A DNA stretch of 64,000 nt, from assembly GCA_963576565.1 (NCBI GenBank), contig CAUYVT010000095.1:35345-99344 (forward strand). The letters run 5' to 3'. The notes beneath the pieces were generated by a model, which searched no databases, had not been told where the DNA came from, and saw only the letters and a list, made by a program, of their open reading frames with translations. The position numbers and the translations under genes are program-made. This document shows positions 1-10,709 of the stretch, piece by piece (positions within the stretch are counted from its first letter, which is position 1; each line of letters starts with the position of its first letter). This DNA comes from Aspidapion aeneum (lineage: Eukaryota > Arthropoda > Insecta > Coleoptera > Brentidae).

Positions 1-17
1 CCCGTACAACTAGAAGA

Positions 18-1619
18 GTGTCATTTGTGAATGACATGATGCAGAATCACGACGCCAATGAAATTTTAGAAGTACCTGAGCAGGTGCTGCGTCGAGCTAC
101 AGAGCATGAGGAGGGAAACTCTCAATCATCTCAACAAGGTCCTGCGGCTATGGTAGGAAGCGAAGGACGACTCAACCGATATATCCCATATGCAAAAGTT
201 ATTACTCCACTTCTTCAACCTCCGGTAGCAAGGGAGATAGCTCAATCCCGAGCGACTTTACCAGGAACTGAAGCTAGGGACATGGCCCCTAGGTACTCTG
301 AAGTGGACAATGATTTCTTCCGAACATTCTCTAGAGTTACTTTGCGTGATTCACAGGTACTGTCTGGGCCAACAAGACTAAACCAGTCTGCTCCATACGA
401 ACCACCTGCCGCAAACTTGCCGCAAGGTAGAGCTGTATCCCATCCACTTCCTCAGAGAAATCTGTCTTTAACCGGTCGAGTATCGAACTTTCAGGGAGAA
501 GCTAACCCATCACGTCTTCTTAATTCGACACCCATGACACGACCCATGGTGAATGGTGACGCAACCTTGGCCTACCCGGATGCCGTACAGCCTGATTATT
601 ATCAAAGTGCGGAGATGCCTCACCCTATTGGAGCATCAACTTTTGCACCGGATTCTCAACCGCCCCAGACCCATCCTAATACTGAGATTCCCTATTCACA
701 GGAAGTGCCGAGACGAGGTCCTACTGTGCGAACTCCTGCCTATGTGCATTACGATCATCCTCATCGCCCCTTTAATTATTCATCCTTGAGCTGTACTTTT
801 ACTGGAGAAGGTGATAGTGTCTTGGATTTCCTGGAAAGGATCGAGGATTTACAAATTTCCCGAGGATTATCGGATGAGCAATTATTTCAAGGAGCAACTG
901 AGCTATTGCGAGAGACTGCTTTACGATGGTTTCGTGGGCGGAGACATCAACTCCAGTCTTGGGACACATTGACTGCTGCATTAAAGAAAACATTTATATC
1001 TGAGGAACATGAATATCAGATATGGACGGAATTGGGACGAAGAACCCAAGGTCCTCAGGAGAAAGCGATCACTTATATTTCGGCTATGGAACAATATTTC
1101 CGTAAACTTCCAGAACATCCTTCGGAGAAAACTTGCTTGGCCACAATTCAACGGAATTTACTTCCTTATCTTCAACACAAGCTGGCCTTGGAAAAAGTGG
1201 AATCAGTTTCTCACCTGTTAGAACTGTGTCAGAGGATAGAGACAGTGAATCAACGTGCTGAGCAGTATTGCCCGCCTCCATCCAATCCTAAATATTTGCT
1301 GGAACCAAGGCTCGCGTATAAAAAGCCTTCGGGTACAGGAGCATCCGCGGCTGCGATCACGTCAACCCTACCCTCTTCTGAGACTTCGGAAACACTGGTT
1401 AACATTACTCAGTCCACTTCTACTGGGTCAGAACCCCGAACTTCTCCAAAATGTTGGAATTGCGGCAGTGAGTTCCATAAGTTTAGAAAATGCCCTAAGG
1501 ACAAAACTCTGTTCTGTTTCAAATGTGGCAGAAAAGAGGTTACTACCTTACGTTGTCCAAAATGTTCGGGAAACGGTCAGCCGAGCAGCGGAAGAACCGA
1601 CGTGCCCGCTCGGAACTAG
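18..1619 (+). CDS. gag: Gag polyprotein of a Ty3/gypsy retrotransposon
   Basis: This is the structural protein that would assemble the virus-like particle and package element RNA. The frame is open to the window edge; position 18 is a GTG and the first in-frame ATG is at 36, so the true start may lie upstream. Residues ~1-240 are rich in Pro, Ser and Gln and look disordered. Residues ~255-415 resemble the retrotransposon gag capsid fold (DFLERIEDLQ, ALRWFRGRR, LKKTFI). The C-terminus has a CX2CX4HX4C zinc knuckle (CWNCGSEFHKFRKC), then a second knuckle-like motif CFKCGRKEVTTLRC in which Val stands at the His position. It overlaps pol by 97 nt in the -1 frame. Intact frame; call based on domain pattern and position. 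Confidence 0.88.
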   Translation: MSFVNDMMQNHDANEILEVPEQVLRRATEHEEGNSQSSQQGPAAMVGSEGRLNRYIPYAKVITPLLQPPVAREIAQSRATLPGTEARDMAPRYSEVDNDFFRTFSRVTLRDSQVLSGPTRLNQSAPYEPPAANLPQGRAVSHPLPQRNLSLTGRVSNFQGEANPSRLLNSTPMTRPMVNGDATLAYPDAVQPDYYQSAEMPHPIGASTFAPDSQPPQTHPNTEIPYSQEVPRRGPTVRTPAYVHYDHPHRPFNYSSLSCTFTGEGDSVLDFLERIEDLQISRGLSDEQLFQGATELLRETALRWFRGRRHQLQSWDTLTAALKKTFISEEHEYQIWTELGRRTQGPQEKAITYISAMEQYFRKLPEHPSEKTCLATIQRNLLPYLQHKLALEKVESVSHLLELCQRIETVNQRAEQYCPPPSNPKYLLEPRLAYKKPSGTGASAAAITSTLPSSETSETLVNITQSTSTGSEPRTSPKCWNCGSEFHKFRKCPKDKTLFCFKCGRKEVTTLRCPKCSGNGQPSSGRTDVPARN

Positions 1620-4600
1620 TGTCTTCGGTTCCTATGACTATTCCTGTTCCAGCTGAAGAATCGACTCTAAATTATATTCTTGAACAAGTTCCAAATGATG
1701 AACGCCCTTATTTGGAAGTAGAAATTTATGGCCGGAAGCTAAATGGGCTGTTGGATTCGGGTTGCAATAAAACCTGCGCCGGCCAAGGCGGATTAAAACT
1801 CCTGCAGGACTTAGGTGTTCCAATAAATTCTACTTCAATTTCATCTTGCACTGTTGCCAATAATAGTCAATGCCAAATCTTAGGTCAATGTACCGTTCCA
1901 ATCAAACTTATGGATAAAGTGATCCTTACAAAAATTTTAATCATACCGGAGATTAATCATAGTTTGATTTTGGGGGTTGATTTCTGGACTTCGGCAGCGA
2001 TTATTCCAAACTTAAAGCAAGGCAACTGGGTGTTCGATCGTGACGAACCTACGATCCAAATCAATGAGGTAATTTCTTCAGAGGGACTAACAACGGAACA
2101 ACATTTTCGATTAAAATCAATGGTCGAAAAGTATTTTTCACAAATGGGAGACAAGTTGGGACGTACCAGCTTAGTAGAGCACAAGATTGTTGTCGAAGGA
2201 GGTCCAATAAAACAACGGTACTATGCAGTATCACCAGCTATTCAAACTCATATCGATAAAGAATTACAACAGATGTTGCAGGACGATATCATAGAACCAT
2301 CTGAGTCACCATGGTCTTCTCCGATTCTGTTAGTCAAGAAACCAAATGGTACCTATCGTTTTTGCGTTGACTATAGGAAAGTAAACTACCTGACCAAGAA
2401 AGACGCGTACCCCATTCCATACATCGCCTCTATCCTAGATAAGCTCAGAAACGCAAAATATATTTCTTCCCTCGATATCAAGTCAGCCTATTGGCAGGTG
2501 CCCATGGCAGTTGACAGTAAGGAGATAACAGCGTTTACTATTCCTGGAAGCCGGGGCCTTTACCAATTCAAAGTTATGCCATTTGGACTGTCAAATAGTC
2601 CAGCTACCTTTCAGCGACTTATAGAAAAGGTGATCGGGACATCCTTGGAACCACACGTGCTGGTGTATTTAGATGATATAGTGGTGGTTACATCGACGTT
2701 TGAGCGACACCTGGAAGTATTGGACGAGGTTTTCAAGAAAGTCTTGTCTGCGGGGCTTACTTTTTCACGAGAAAAATGCAACTTCTGTCTTGAATCTCTC
2801 CGCTATTTAGGGTATGTAGTCGACAAACAGGGTTTGCATGTCGACCCTGACAAGGTCAGTGCAATTTTGAGGCTACCTACTCCGAAAAATGTCCGAGAAG
2901 TCCGTCAGGTAATGGGCACCATATCTTATTATCGAAGGTTCGTTCCAAATTTCTCGACTATCCTTGCTCCGCTTTCAACGTTGTTAAAGAAAAATCATGC
3001 TTTTGTCTGGTCGGACGACTGTGAAAATGCCTTTCAACAGGTCAAACAATGTTTGGTTTCGGCACCAATTTTGACTTGTCCAGACTTTTCTCTTCCCTTT
3101 ATCGTTCAAACTGACGCTTCTGGCTATGGTATTGGCGCAGTCCTTACCCAACAACACGAGGACGGAGAACATGTGATTTCCTATCTTAGTCGGTCTCTGA
3201 CTAAATGTGAAAGAAATTATTCCGCTACCGAGCGCGAGTGTCTGGCTGTTTTATGGGCTATAGAGCGCCTGCGAGCATACTTGGAGGGATATCGTTTTGT
3301 CATTATTACCGACCACGCCAGTCTTAGATGGTTAAATAATTTAAAAGAACCAAATGGTCGTCTCGCCCGATGGGCGGTAAGGCTGCAACAATTTGATTAC
3401 GAAATCGTCCATCGCCGTGGACGAGACCATGTTCTACCAGATCTGCTGAGTAGATTAATGACAGGAGAGGCTGCCGACGAACAAGAGACAGTCGATAACA
3501 TTCTTATAAATTCCATTGACCCGCCTGCAGGCGACACGGATACATGGTATGATAACCTTATGCAGAAAGTCCTAGATCACCCGCTTCAATATCCTAATTT
3601 TAGAATTGAGGGAGGACGGTTATATAAACATGTTGCAAGTAAGTACCCTCGCCTGGCTTTGGAAGATGATTCCTGGAAGTTAGTTGTTGCAAAACCCCAA
3701 CGACCAGCTCTGCTTCACGACAACCATGATAGTCCAACCGCCGGTCATGCTGGCGTATTTAAAACTTGGCAGCGCTTAGCTCAACGATACTACTGGCCCA
3801 AGATGAAAGCCGACATTGCCCGATATATCAGAAAATGTAAAACTTGCCTTGCAACTAAACCAGAACAAAAGAGACCAGCAGGCCTAATGGGAAAAGCGCT
3901 TACTGCTCGGTGTCCATTTCAAATTGTTAGTATTGACCTGGTAGGACCTTTACCTCGGTCAGCTTCAGGATTTACGTACATTTTATCTATGTGTGATACG
4001 TTCAGTAAATTTTCCTATTTTGTTCCTCTGCGAAAGGCTACGGCCGTTAAAGTTTGTCAGTCTCTTGAAGAGTACTGGTTCCTAGTGTTCGGCGTACCCC
4101 AATTTATCCTGTGCGACCAAGGAGTTCAATTTCGTAGTAAAGAGTTTCAGAAGTTGTGTAGTAATTACCAGGTGACTATTCGTTATAGTACACCTTATCA
4201 CCCTCAGGCAAACCCGGTAGAGCGTGTTCACCGCGTCCTTGATACGATGTTAATCGGATTTGTGAAGGATAATCATTCCAAGTGGAGTGACTTGTTATCT
4301 AAAGTAGGTGCGGCGATTCGATCTGCGGTTCACGAGGTGTTAGAGGTGTCACCCTATTTTGCGACATTTGGTCGAGATTATGTGGTCTCTGGAAATTATT
4401 ACTCGGATGCAATTTCTGACTCTGTCTTACCCTTAAATCGACAAAAAGCTTTCGATGAGATGTTTAAAGATATCCAGCGACGCCTGGAGAGTGCTTTTCG
4501 TAAAGCTAAGAACAGGTATGATTTGCGGCGTAGGCACGTAGAGTTGCCAGTTGGAGCCTACGTATGGCGGCGTAATTATGCATTATCGAATGCGGCTAAT

Positions 4601-4753
4601 CACTTTACGGCTAAGTTGGCTCCAAAATATCTAGGACCATTTATTGTGTCCAAGAGGATCTCCCCTACGACGTATGAGATATCCAGTGAAGATGGTGTGG
4701 TTCGAGGAAAATGGCATGTGAGTGATTTAAAGCTCCAGCCTTCGGACGATTAG
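1523..4753 (+). CDS. pol: Pol polyprotein: protease, reverse transcriptase, RNase H, integrase
   Basis: This polyprotein processes Gag-Pol, copies element RNA into DNA and integrates it. Visible in order: aspartic protease LLDSG near residue 75; reverse transcriptase with VDYRK (~283), SLDIKSAYWQV and the catalytic YLDD (~381); RNase H QTDASGYGIGAVL (~529); integrase zinc domain HX-H-CX2C (~731-776); integrase core with D in SIDLVG (~803), D in CDQG (~864) and E in PVERVH (~899); and a GPF-type module (KYLGPFIV) near the end. No chromodomain is seen. The 1076-residue open frame is a normal gypsy pol length. It starts inside gag in the -1 frame, so it is most likely made by frameshifting rather than from its own ATG. 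All catalytic residues appear present. Confidence 0.95.
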   Translation: MWQKRGYYLTLSKMFGKRSAEQRKNRRARSELVSSVPMTIPVPAEESTLNYILEQVPNDERPYLEVEIYGRKLNGLLDSGCNKTCAGQGGLKLLQDLGVPINSTSISSCTVANNSQCQILGQCTVPIKLMDKVILTKILIIPEINHSLILGVDFWTSAAIIPNLKQGNWVFDRDEPTIQINEVISSEGLTTEQHFRLKSMVEKYFSQMGDKLGRTSLVEHKIVVEGGPIKQRYYAVSPAIQTHIDKELQQMLQDDIIEPSESPWSSPILLVKKPNGTYRFCVDYRKVNYLTKKDAYPIPYIASILDKLRNAKYISSLDIKSAYWQVPMAVDSKEITAFTIPGSRGLYQFKVMPFGLSNSPATFQRLIEKVIGTSLEPHVLVYLDDIVVVTSTFERHLEVLDEVFKKVLSAGLTFSREKCNFCLESLRYLGYVVDKQGLHVDPDKVSAILRLPTPKNVREVRQVMGTISYYRRFVPNFSTILAPLSTLLKKNHAFVWSDDCENAFQQVKQCLVSAPILTCPDFSLPFIVQTDASGYGIGAVLTQQHEDGEHVISYLSRSLTKCERNYSATERECLAVLWAIERLRAYLEGYRFVIITDHASLRWLNNLKEPNGRLARWAVRLQQFDYEIVHRRGRDHVLPDLLSRLMTGEAADEQETVDNILINSIDPPAGDTDTWYDNLMQKVLDHPLQYPNFRIEGGRLYKHVASKYPRLALEDDSWKLVVAKPQRPALLHDNHDSPTAGHAGVFKTWQRLAQRYYWPKMKADIARYIRKCKTCLATKPEQKRPAGLMGKALTARCPFQIVSIDLVGPLPRSASGFTYILSMCDTFSKFSYFVPLRKATAVKVCQSLEEYWFLVFGVPQFILCDQGVQFRSKEFQKLCSNYQVTIRYSTPYHPQANPVERVHRVLDTMLIGFVKDNHSKWSDLLSKVGAAIRSAVHEVLEVSPYFATFGRDYVVSGNYYSDAISDSVLPLNRQKAFDEMFKDIQRRLESAFRKAKNRYDLRRRHVELPVGAYVWRRNYALSNAANHFTAKLAPKYLGPFIVSKRISPTTYEISSEDGVVRGKWHVSDLKLQPSDD
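1568..1613 (+). other. Probable -1 programmed ribosomal frameshift signal (gag-pol)
   Basis: Inside the gag/pol overlap is the heptamer G GGA AAC (1568-1574), in the gag reading phase required for simultaneous -1 slippage (GGA AAC to GGG AAA). After a 6-nt spacer there is a 6-bp perfect stem, CCGAGC at 1581-1586 pairing with GCTCGG at 1608-1613; CGG and CCG within its loop could pair further. The gag stop TAG follows at 1617-1619. Heptamer, spacing, stem and frame all fit the X XXY YYZ model. Function is inferred. Confidence 0.75.
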
Positions 4754-5499
4754 TTGTTAGTTTTTAGACTCGTTGGAGTGTTATTTCATGGGAATAAAGA
4801 GACATAGTATTCTTTATTGACAATTAACAAGTACTCGTGTTCAAGGTGAGTTGGTTTTTCCCTCCCAATACTGTCTTAGACAGGAAATGCATCTTAACAC
4901 GGATTATATGTTGGAAAGAATAAACTATGTTTCCCCTTCTCCCCTGCGTAGACAGGATACTTCGAGTCAAATAGGTTAAGTTTTGTTGGGGTAGTTCCCC
5001 GAATGTATATAAAAAAAAAAACATTGATCTAGTTGATCTTTCTTCTGATTGGGATCATGGAACAGATCCGGGCAATCGTTAGTGTTAAGGATAGGCTTAA
5101 GTTTCCCCTACTCTCCTGTTGTGTATGTCTAACTATCCTCACCGGTCTGGAAGATTGTGGGCAACTAGTTGGATCGTTGTGTGGCAGAGTGTAGGGCCGA
5201 TGAACGAGGACTTTCTACAACTATTCAGAATTTCGCAACTTCGGCTTCTCTGAACTGACTCAACATCTGCAAGTTTGGACTATAGGCTGTGGCCGACACC
5301 TTCCTGGACCCCCACAGAATTCCAGATTCGGTCTCCATTTGTGTTTGCCACATAGGTTTAGTTTTAAGGTTGGACTAGGTCCTTACGTTAGGATAAGTTG
5401 CCCAGGATTTGTTCCGATTAGGAAACGTAACTATACTCCTCGCCTGGAAGAACATTTTGGGAAAATGTTCTGTATTTCTTCTAGGACGAGGGGGGCATT
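4754..5499 (+). other. Untranslated stretch between pol and 3' LTR
   Basis: About 750 bp without a credible coding region; the only open stretch is short and on the opposite strand. An env gene would lie here in errantivirus-type elements, and none is seen. It ends in a purine-rich tract. Confidence 0.7.
5484..5499 (+). other. Polypurine tract (plus-strand primer site)
   Basis: GGACGAGGGGGGCATT lies directly before the LTR start TGTTACG. A G-rich purine run here is where plus-strand DNA synthesis is primed in LTR elements. Position and composition fit. Confidence 0.7.
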
Positions 5500-8172
5500 T
5501 GTTACGGGTTTATTTTAAGTTTAGAATTACCAAGATAATCTTAGAGAAAAATAGTAAATTATTACCTTAATTTAGGGAGTCCTATTTATGGTAGCCTAGT
5601 TAGGTTCCTGTGGTCTATAAATCCCACTTAGAATCCACTTCCCAGTACTCAAACTATTCCCAGCTAGTATGGTTAGCACTACACTAACGTATCTACAGCG
5701 ACAATCGAACATATTTTTAGATGCCGTGAAAAATAAATAAAACATAAATTGTCTCTAAAATCCCCTTTAAAAGTGGTAAATACTTTGGCCAATTTTGGGT
5801 TATTATTATTGTTACCCAAACCTCACTTTTCACCGGTGGTCTCAGCTGACGGCTGAAACAACCAAAATCAGTCCGCTGGGTTCATGGATCGATAATTCGC
5901 AATTTTGATACGAGGGAGCTTCATACAGTAATAGTTCATATTGCCGTGGTGATGTATAAACATAGCTCGATTCTTATTGCGGACTCTACCAGGACCTTAG
6001 GCATTTCTTTTCGTCTGTCTTCTATACTAATACATGTTGGATATCAGCAGAGCCATTCTGAATCGATTTAAAGTTCGTAAGGTTCCTGCAAATAAGTGGT
6101 CTCACCTACGAGCGAACCTGACCTAATCTAGCTTTGTAAGGTTAGTGAGTGGGGCTCCAGTGATTTTCTCGTGTGAAGTGATCTCTGTTGACTGATTGAC
6201 GCTGGTAATTAACCTTCTTATTACCTATAAATTGGTATTATTCTGATACTGTATTGATTCTGTAGTACTCAATATTAGTTTTTAGGCGTTCCTGTGTAAT
6301 AAAAACGGAACTAGAGTTACCCCAGCGAAATAGGAGTTCGGTGATACTAAATGAAATATTTATTTCACCTTAGTCTTATTTATTCCATAAAATCCAAAAT
6401 AATCCCCTTTATTCTTTTACGGCCCTCGTATTTTTTGAAAATCCTAACGGTAGATTTATGGGATGTCAACTGATTGTCATTCCTTTTTCCACCCCTTGGG
6501 GGTGCTCCACTGGTTTATAAAGATTGAACCCTTAAGATAATGAGTTATTAGTGTAGATCGGCCTTTAGGCGCCCCTTTTTGTCTGGAAAGTCAGGCATAT
6601 GTCCATTCGGGATTTGTATTTTTCGATTTTTCGTCGAAGTTGACAAGTATGACAGTTGCAGAGATCGACGTTTGGAGAAAATCCTTCCAATTCTTCCTTT
6701 CCGATAGAAGCCTCTCCCGATGCCGGGTTGTGAAAAGTTTTCGCTTAATTTTGTGCCTAGAAAGGGCCTTTTTCTTTACCCTGTAGGGGTGTATTTAACC
6801 TTCGGGTTGTGTCGGTTGTGAGGGACAACCGGGAGAGCGAAAAACTTCAGGATTTTCCTGGTAAGTGTTGTAAATTAAGTTCAATCTCCTTATCTACCAT
6901 CCCTCCACGTGCCTCATTCTTTGTGTAAGACTGTTTTTCCTTTCTTGCAGTGAAGAATCGTGGCATCCGACCCTTATTCGAGGCTTCTGTTGAGATACCC
7001 TGAGCCGCCCAACATCTTTAGGTAAGTGTTTTTCTGTTTCTCTTTTATTTTGTACCAAGAAAAGAGGAGGATATAAGGTTACGACACTAAGCCCCTTCTC
7101 GTTTCTTTGTAGGCTCTTCTTTCTTCCTATCTGTCTCCGTCTACACTGTCTTCATGTAGAACACCGTCTTTTTGACAGACCCCCTTCGAAAGACTCTGCT
7201 GTCCAAACAGTTTCTACCAGAACTTCTGTCCGGACCATTCGAGACCCTGTTTGGCCTGACCCCTCATATATGGACACCTACCTATATACTACCAGAGGGC
7301 ATAAGCTTCCCCGCTGCAGGCCTGTGATCTTTTATGCTACAGTTTAAATTCATGTGCATAACATGGCGATAAATATACCTTAATAATTCAATTTTGGGTC
7401 AGATACTTGATGGTATTTAATTAACTGTGAGTAACTTCCTTGGTGCTATAGTTAGGGAAAAGAGTAAAACCGTACATCTCTTAGGCTTACTATATATAGT
7501 ACTGGGGTGTAAACCTCAGCGAGGTAATTTTCTACCAATAAATAGGATTATGTACTTACTAACCCTTAGTTTAAGCTAGTTAAATGAAATAGGTAGGCCA
7601 CCTAAATTTTGTATTTTGGAGAATATGATGCATTACAGCAATTTGTGTTAGTTCTGTGTTTTTACTGCCCGCAGGCTCTCCATCAACAAACCCACCCCCT
7701 GGTTATATAACCGTAAGAGTCTCATGCATATTTGCTTAAATTACTACCAGTAGGGTCCCTCACTGATGCTGAAGGCAGTTTGATTGCTTCTGTTCTAATA
7801 AGTCACTGGTATCCTGAATGGTAAATAAAAATATATAATTTTCTTTCTAACTCCCTTTGAAATAAATATATGTATTCTGACTAATAAATAAAAATAATAA
7901 ATGAAAAGAAGAACTCGTGATTGCAATCAGTCTCCCTGACTAAGCAACAGCTAGGGGCACAAACCCAATAGGGTAGTAGTTTTAAGAAGCGAAATTTGGG
8001 GTTCCAGCAAACTAAAAAATTAAGGAATAATTTGGAACCTTAATTACAAAATATGTGTATAAACACAACAAAATTATTGTATAGGTAACGATTTTGATAC
8101 AATAACTTATCTGAAACTCCCACATTTAATTGAGGACAACTAATAATTTAATTTAATTTTTAAAGCGTAACA
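5500..8172 (+). repeat. 3' long terminal repeat, 2,673 bp
   Basis: The LTR begins TGTTACG and ends CGTAACA, a perfect 7-bp inverted terminal repeat of the usual TG...CA form. The left end follows the polypurine tract and the right end is followed at once by 28S rDNA. At 2.67 kb it is long for a gypsy LTR, but long LTRs are known in insect gypsy elements. It holds AATAAA-type sites near 5731. There is no coding region inside. The partner 5' LTR is outside the window, so identity between LTRs cannot be used for dating. Confidence 0.82.
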
Positions 8173-8337
8173 CGTTGCCACCTTTGACTAGAAAGGATAC
8201 GGCCTTAGAGGCGTTCAGGCATAAACCAACGGATGGTAGCTTCGCACCATAGCCCGCTCGAGCTAGTGCGTGAACCAAATGTCCGAACCTGCGGTTCCTC
8301 TCGTACTGAGCAGGATTACTATCGCAACGACGGTCAT

Positions 8338-8392
<55 letters not shown>

Positions 8393-8412
8393 ATTCGCGG
8401 GTGAACAAGCCG
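8173..8412 (-). rRNA. 28S rRNA, detached 3' fragment with the sarcin-ricin loop
   Basis: Read on the minus strand this contains the conserved A-loop stretch (GAGCTGGGTTTAGACCGTCG) and the sarcin-ricin loop (CAGTACGAGAGGAACCGCAGG), then the segment ending near GCCTGAACGCCTCTAAGGCC. It covers roughly the last 240 nt recognisable as 28S. Homology stops at ~8412 just after GGGTGAACAAGCCGAC, where 28S should run on into the part now found at 45240-46027. The low-coordinate end abuts the gypsy LTR. The highly conserved core is intact, so this piece came from a functional gene, but it is separated from the rest by ~37 kb. Confidence 0.85.
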
Positions 8413-8750
8413 ACTGCGTCGCCATCTCGGCCCGCAGGGCCTCCCTTGTCAGTGATGTCGGTGGATCAATATCCTGCCGGGAATTTCTATTAGGCGGAAA
8501 AATTAAATAAATTTTTTATTATTAAAGTTTATAATACTTTCGGCCCGAAGGGCCTCTCATATAAGCTTTGCGGTAGAGAAGATGAGTTTTTATTTAAACA
8601 TAGCTCGGTCCTGCGGGTCTCGCCTCAGACAATATTGTCTATTGGTTCTCGTCCTGTGGTGTATCTTAACTGGGTGATCAACTGTCTATCTGTATATATT
8701 TCTTAGATAGTGTTTTTGATTTTTTATTGAAATTTTCGGTTATGTGGGCT
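8413..8750. other. Non-rRNA sequence with GC-rich triloop hairpins
   Basis: No gene. Contains GGCCC-GCA-GGGCC (~8433) and GGCCC-GAA-GGGCC (~8542), and a weaker GGTCC-TGC-GGGTC (~8612). These are the same hairpin type as the arrays at 38.25 and 40.4 kb. Confidence 0.6.
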
Positions 8751-9407
8751 TCTTATAGTTAAATTTATTTTCATGTTATTTTTGTATTTTTAAAATTAAT
8801 ATATTTATATTTATTACTTAAATATAAATATATTTTTAACACAAAAGTTTAAGCTTTTTTAATACTATATATTTTGAAAATAAAATTTAATAAATTGTAA
8901 ATATTTTTGAGAAAATATATGTATTTTTTTAAAGAAAATTTTTTATGTTAAATATATTTTATAAAAAAAAATAATAAACATTTTAATTTAGTTTATTGCT
9001 AAAAATATTACTGATAATAAATATATTAATTATTCAAAAATTAATTAAACTTACTTTAATAATATTTGATTTAAAAATAAAATTCAATAAATTGTTAATT
9101 TTTTCAAAAAATGTGTAATTCCTTACTATCGAAAATTTGTGTTAAACATAATATTTTATAAAAAAATAATAAATTATATCGAAATTTTTATTATAATAAT
9201 ATATTTTGAAATTTATTAATTAATTGTTAGAAATATTATTTGGAATAAAAGCTATTTGTATTTATTATTTTTAGAAAAATATATTTTTAACACAAAATTT
9301 TTAACTTTTAATAACAGTTATTTTAAAAATAAAACTCAATAAATTGTTAACTTGTATATATATTTTTTTAAATTATTTATTTATAATCATTTATAAACAA
9401 AATTAAA

Positions 9408-9670
9408 TAAACCCATGACAAATTTGATACCTTTCTAATTAGTCAATTTTGAAAATAGTTTTTTATGTAAAATTTTTATTTAGTAAAATACAATTTAATA
9501 TATTTTAAAAATTGAATATTAATGCGATAATTAAAAAAAAAATTACATTAATATTAATGGATGTTAATTAATTAATCAAATGAATTCGTAAGAACGTTAA
9601 ACATAATTTTATTTTAAAATTTTATAAATATTAATTTATTAGTTTAAAAGCTATCGACAACAATATTATT
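9408..9670 (+). repeat. Diverged copy of the 19.5-kb fold-back arm
   Basis: ATGACAAATTTGATACC at 9415 recurs at 19511 in the same orientation. Weaker similarity continues through AGTTTTTTATG and a later GAAGCTATCG-like block near 9648 (19810 in the other copy). It appears to be an old, internally deleted relative of the arm that lies beyond the Helitron. Confidence 0.5.
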
Positions 9671-9956
9671 AAAAATGGTTAAATAACACATTTTTTGTGT
9701 AATTTTAAGCAAAAAATTTTATCGAAAATAGTACCTTCTCTAATTAAGTCCTAAAAATTATAAAGGAAATATTCCGCTAAATTTGCGCGACAAATGAGAA
9801 AAAAATTATGAAAATAAATTTAATGATTAATAATAATAATCTATATTATTATATGAAATTTTGTACGAAACAAAAATTTGAAATGTTAATTATGTATTTC
9901 ATTAAAAAATTGTATTTAAAAGGCATGTATGTTACAAACCTTATATGAACAATATA

Positions 9957-10709
9957 TAATAATAGAGTGTTTGACAGTAGTAAATAATAAATATATATTT
10001 ATTTTTAGATATCTGTTTAAGTCTTGGGAATGCTAGAAATAAACTTTTTTGTTTAATTTTTTTCTCAAATTTATAGTGCTTTTAATTCAATAAATTTATT
10101 GAAATAAAACAATTTGCTATATGATTTAAAACAGACGGTCTATTAATTAGCTACGAGTGACGTCACAAAACAATAAACGCATCGAATGAACCTATTTTCT
10201 ATGGTATTTTCTTATGGATGGTAATGTTTGTTTTGAGTTTAAAGTGTGAATTATCATCCTAAATTAGATTTTATTTTGTGTTTTGTTTATTTAAGGATTT
10301 TCGATTTCTTCAAGCAAGTTTTAGTCACTTTTTTCATTTTTTTATTGCTATAGGCACATAAATAAATAGTTTTTTAGGTATTTCTATGTTAGTATTCAAA
10401 CACTGAGGTACTACATACCATTTATAGGACATTTTTTTACCTAAAAAACAGTAAAAACACAGAATAAAAACAAACACTTGAATACCATATATTTGTGCGT
10501 GAGTTTACTGCGCTGTGACGTCATTGTAACGCTATGCTAGAAATGAACGTTTTAGTAGCAAATTCGGAAATGAGAACACTTGATTTGAAATGTAGTCATA
10601 ATTAAATATACTATTTTAATAATTTTGCGTAGCAAATTAGATAAATATCTCTCTAGATTTATGTATCATTCTAAACTTTTTTTAAAAGTTTGTCAAATAC
10701 TCTATTATG
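9957..10709. mobile_element. Candidate non-autonomous DNA transposon with ~17-bp terminal inverted repeats
   Basis: ATAATAGAGTGTTTGACA near 9957 is matched on the opposite strand by TGTCAAATACTCTATTAT ending near 10709. The ~750-bp interior is AT-rich and non-coding, with two TGACGTCA motifs near the centre (10158 and 10517). No clear target duplication beyond TA is seen, and no transposase. Confidence 0.35.

Larger units (their letters stand above)
1..8172 (+). mobile_element. Ty3/gypsy LTR retrotransposon, left end outside the window
   Basis: The element runs gag, pol, a ~750-bp untranslated stretch, a polypurine tract and a 3' LTR. The 5' LTR, primer-binding site and leader lie left of position 1. 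The domain order in pol is protease, reverse transcriptase, RNase H, integrase, which is the Ty3/gypsy order. Both frames are open without internal stops, so the copy looks recent. No envelope frame is present between pol and the LTR. The right end abuts 28S rDNA, so the element sits in or beside a ribosomal gene. The target-site duplication cannot be tested because the left flank is missing. Confidence 0.9.

Noticed and set aside
4824..5024. Possible env remnant after pol
   Set aside because: Short, on the wrong strand, with no signal peptide, membrane segment or fusion motif.
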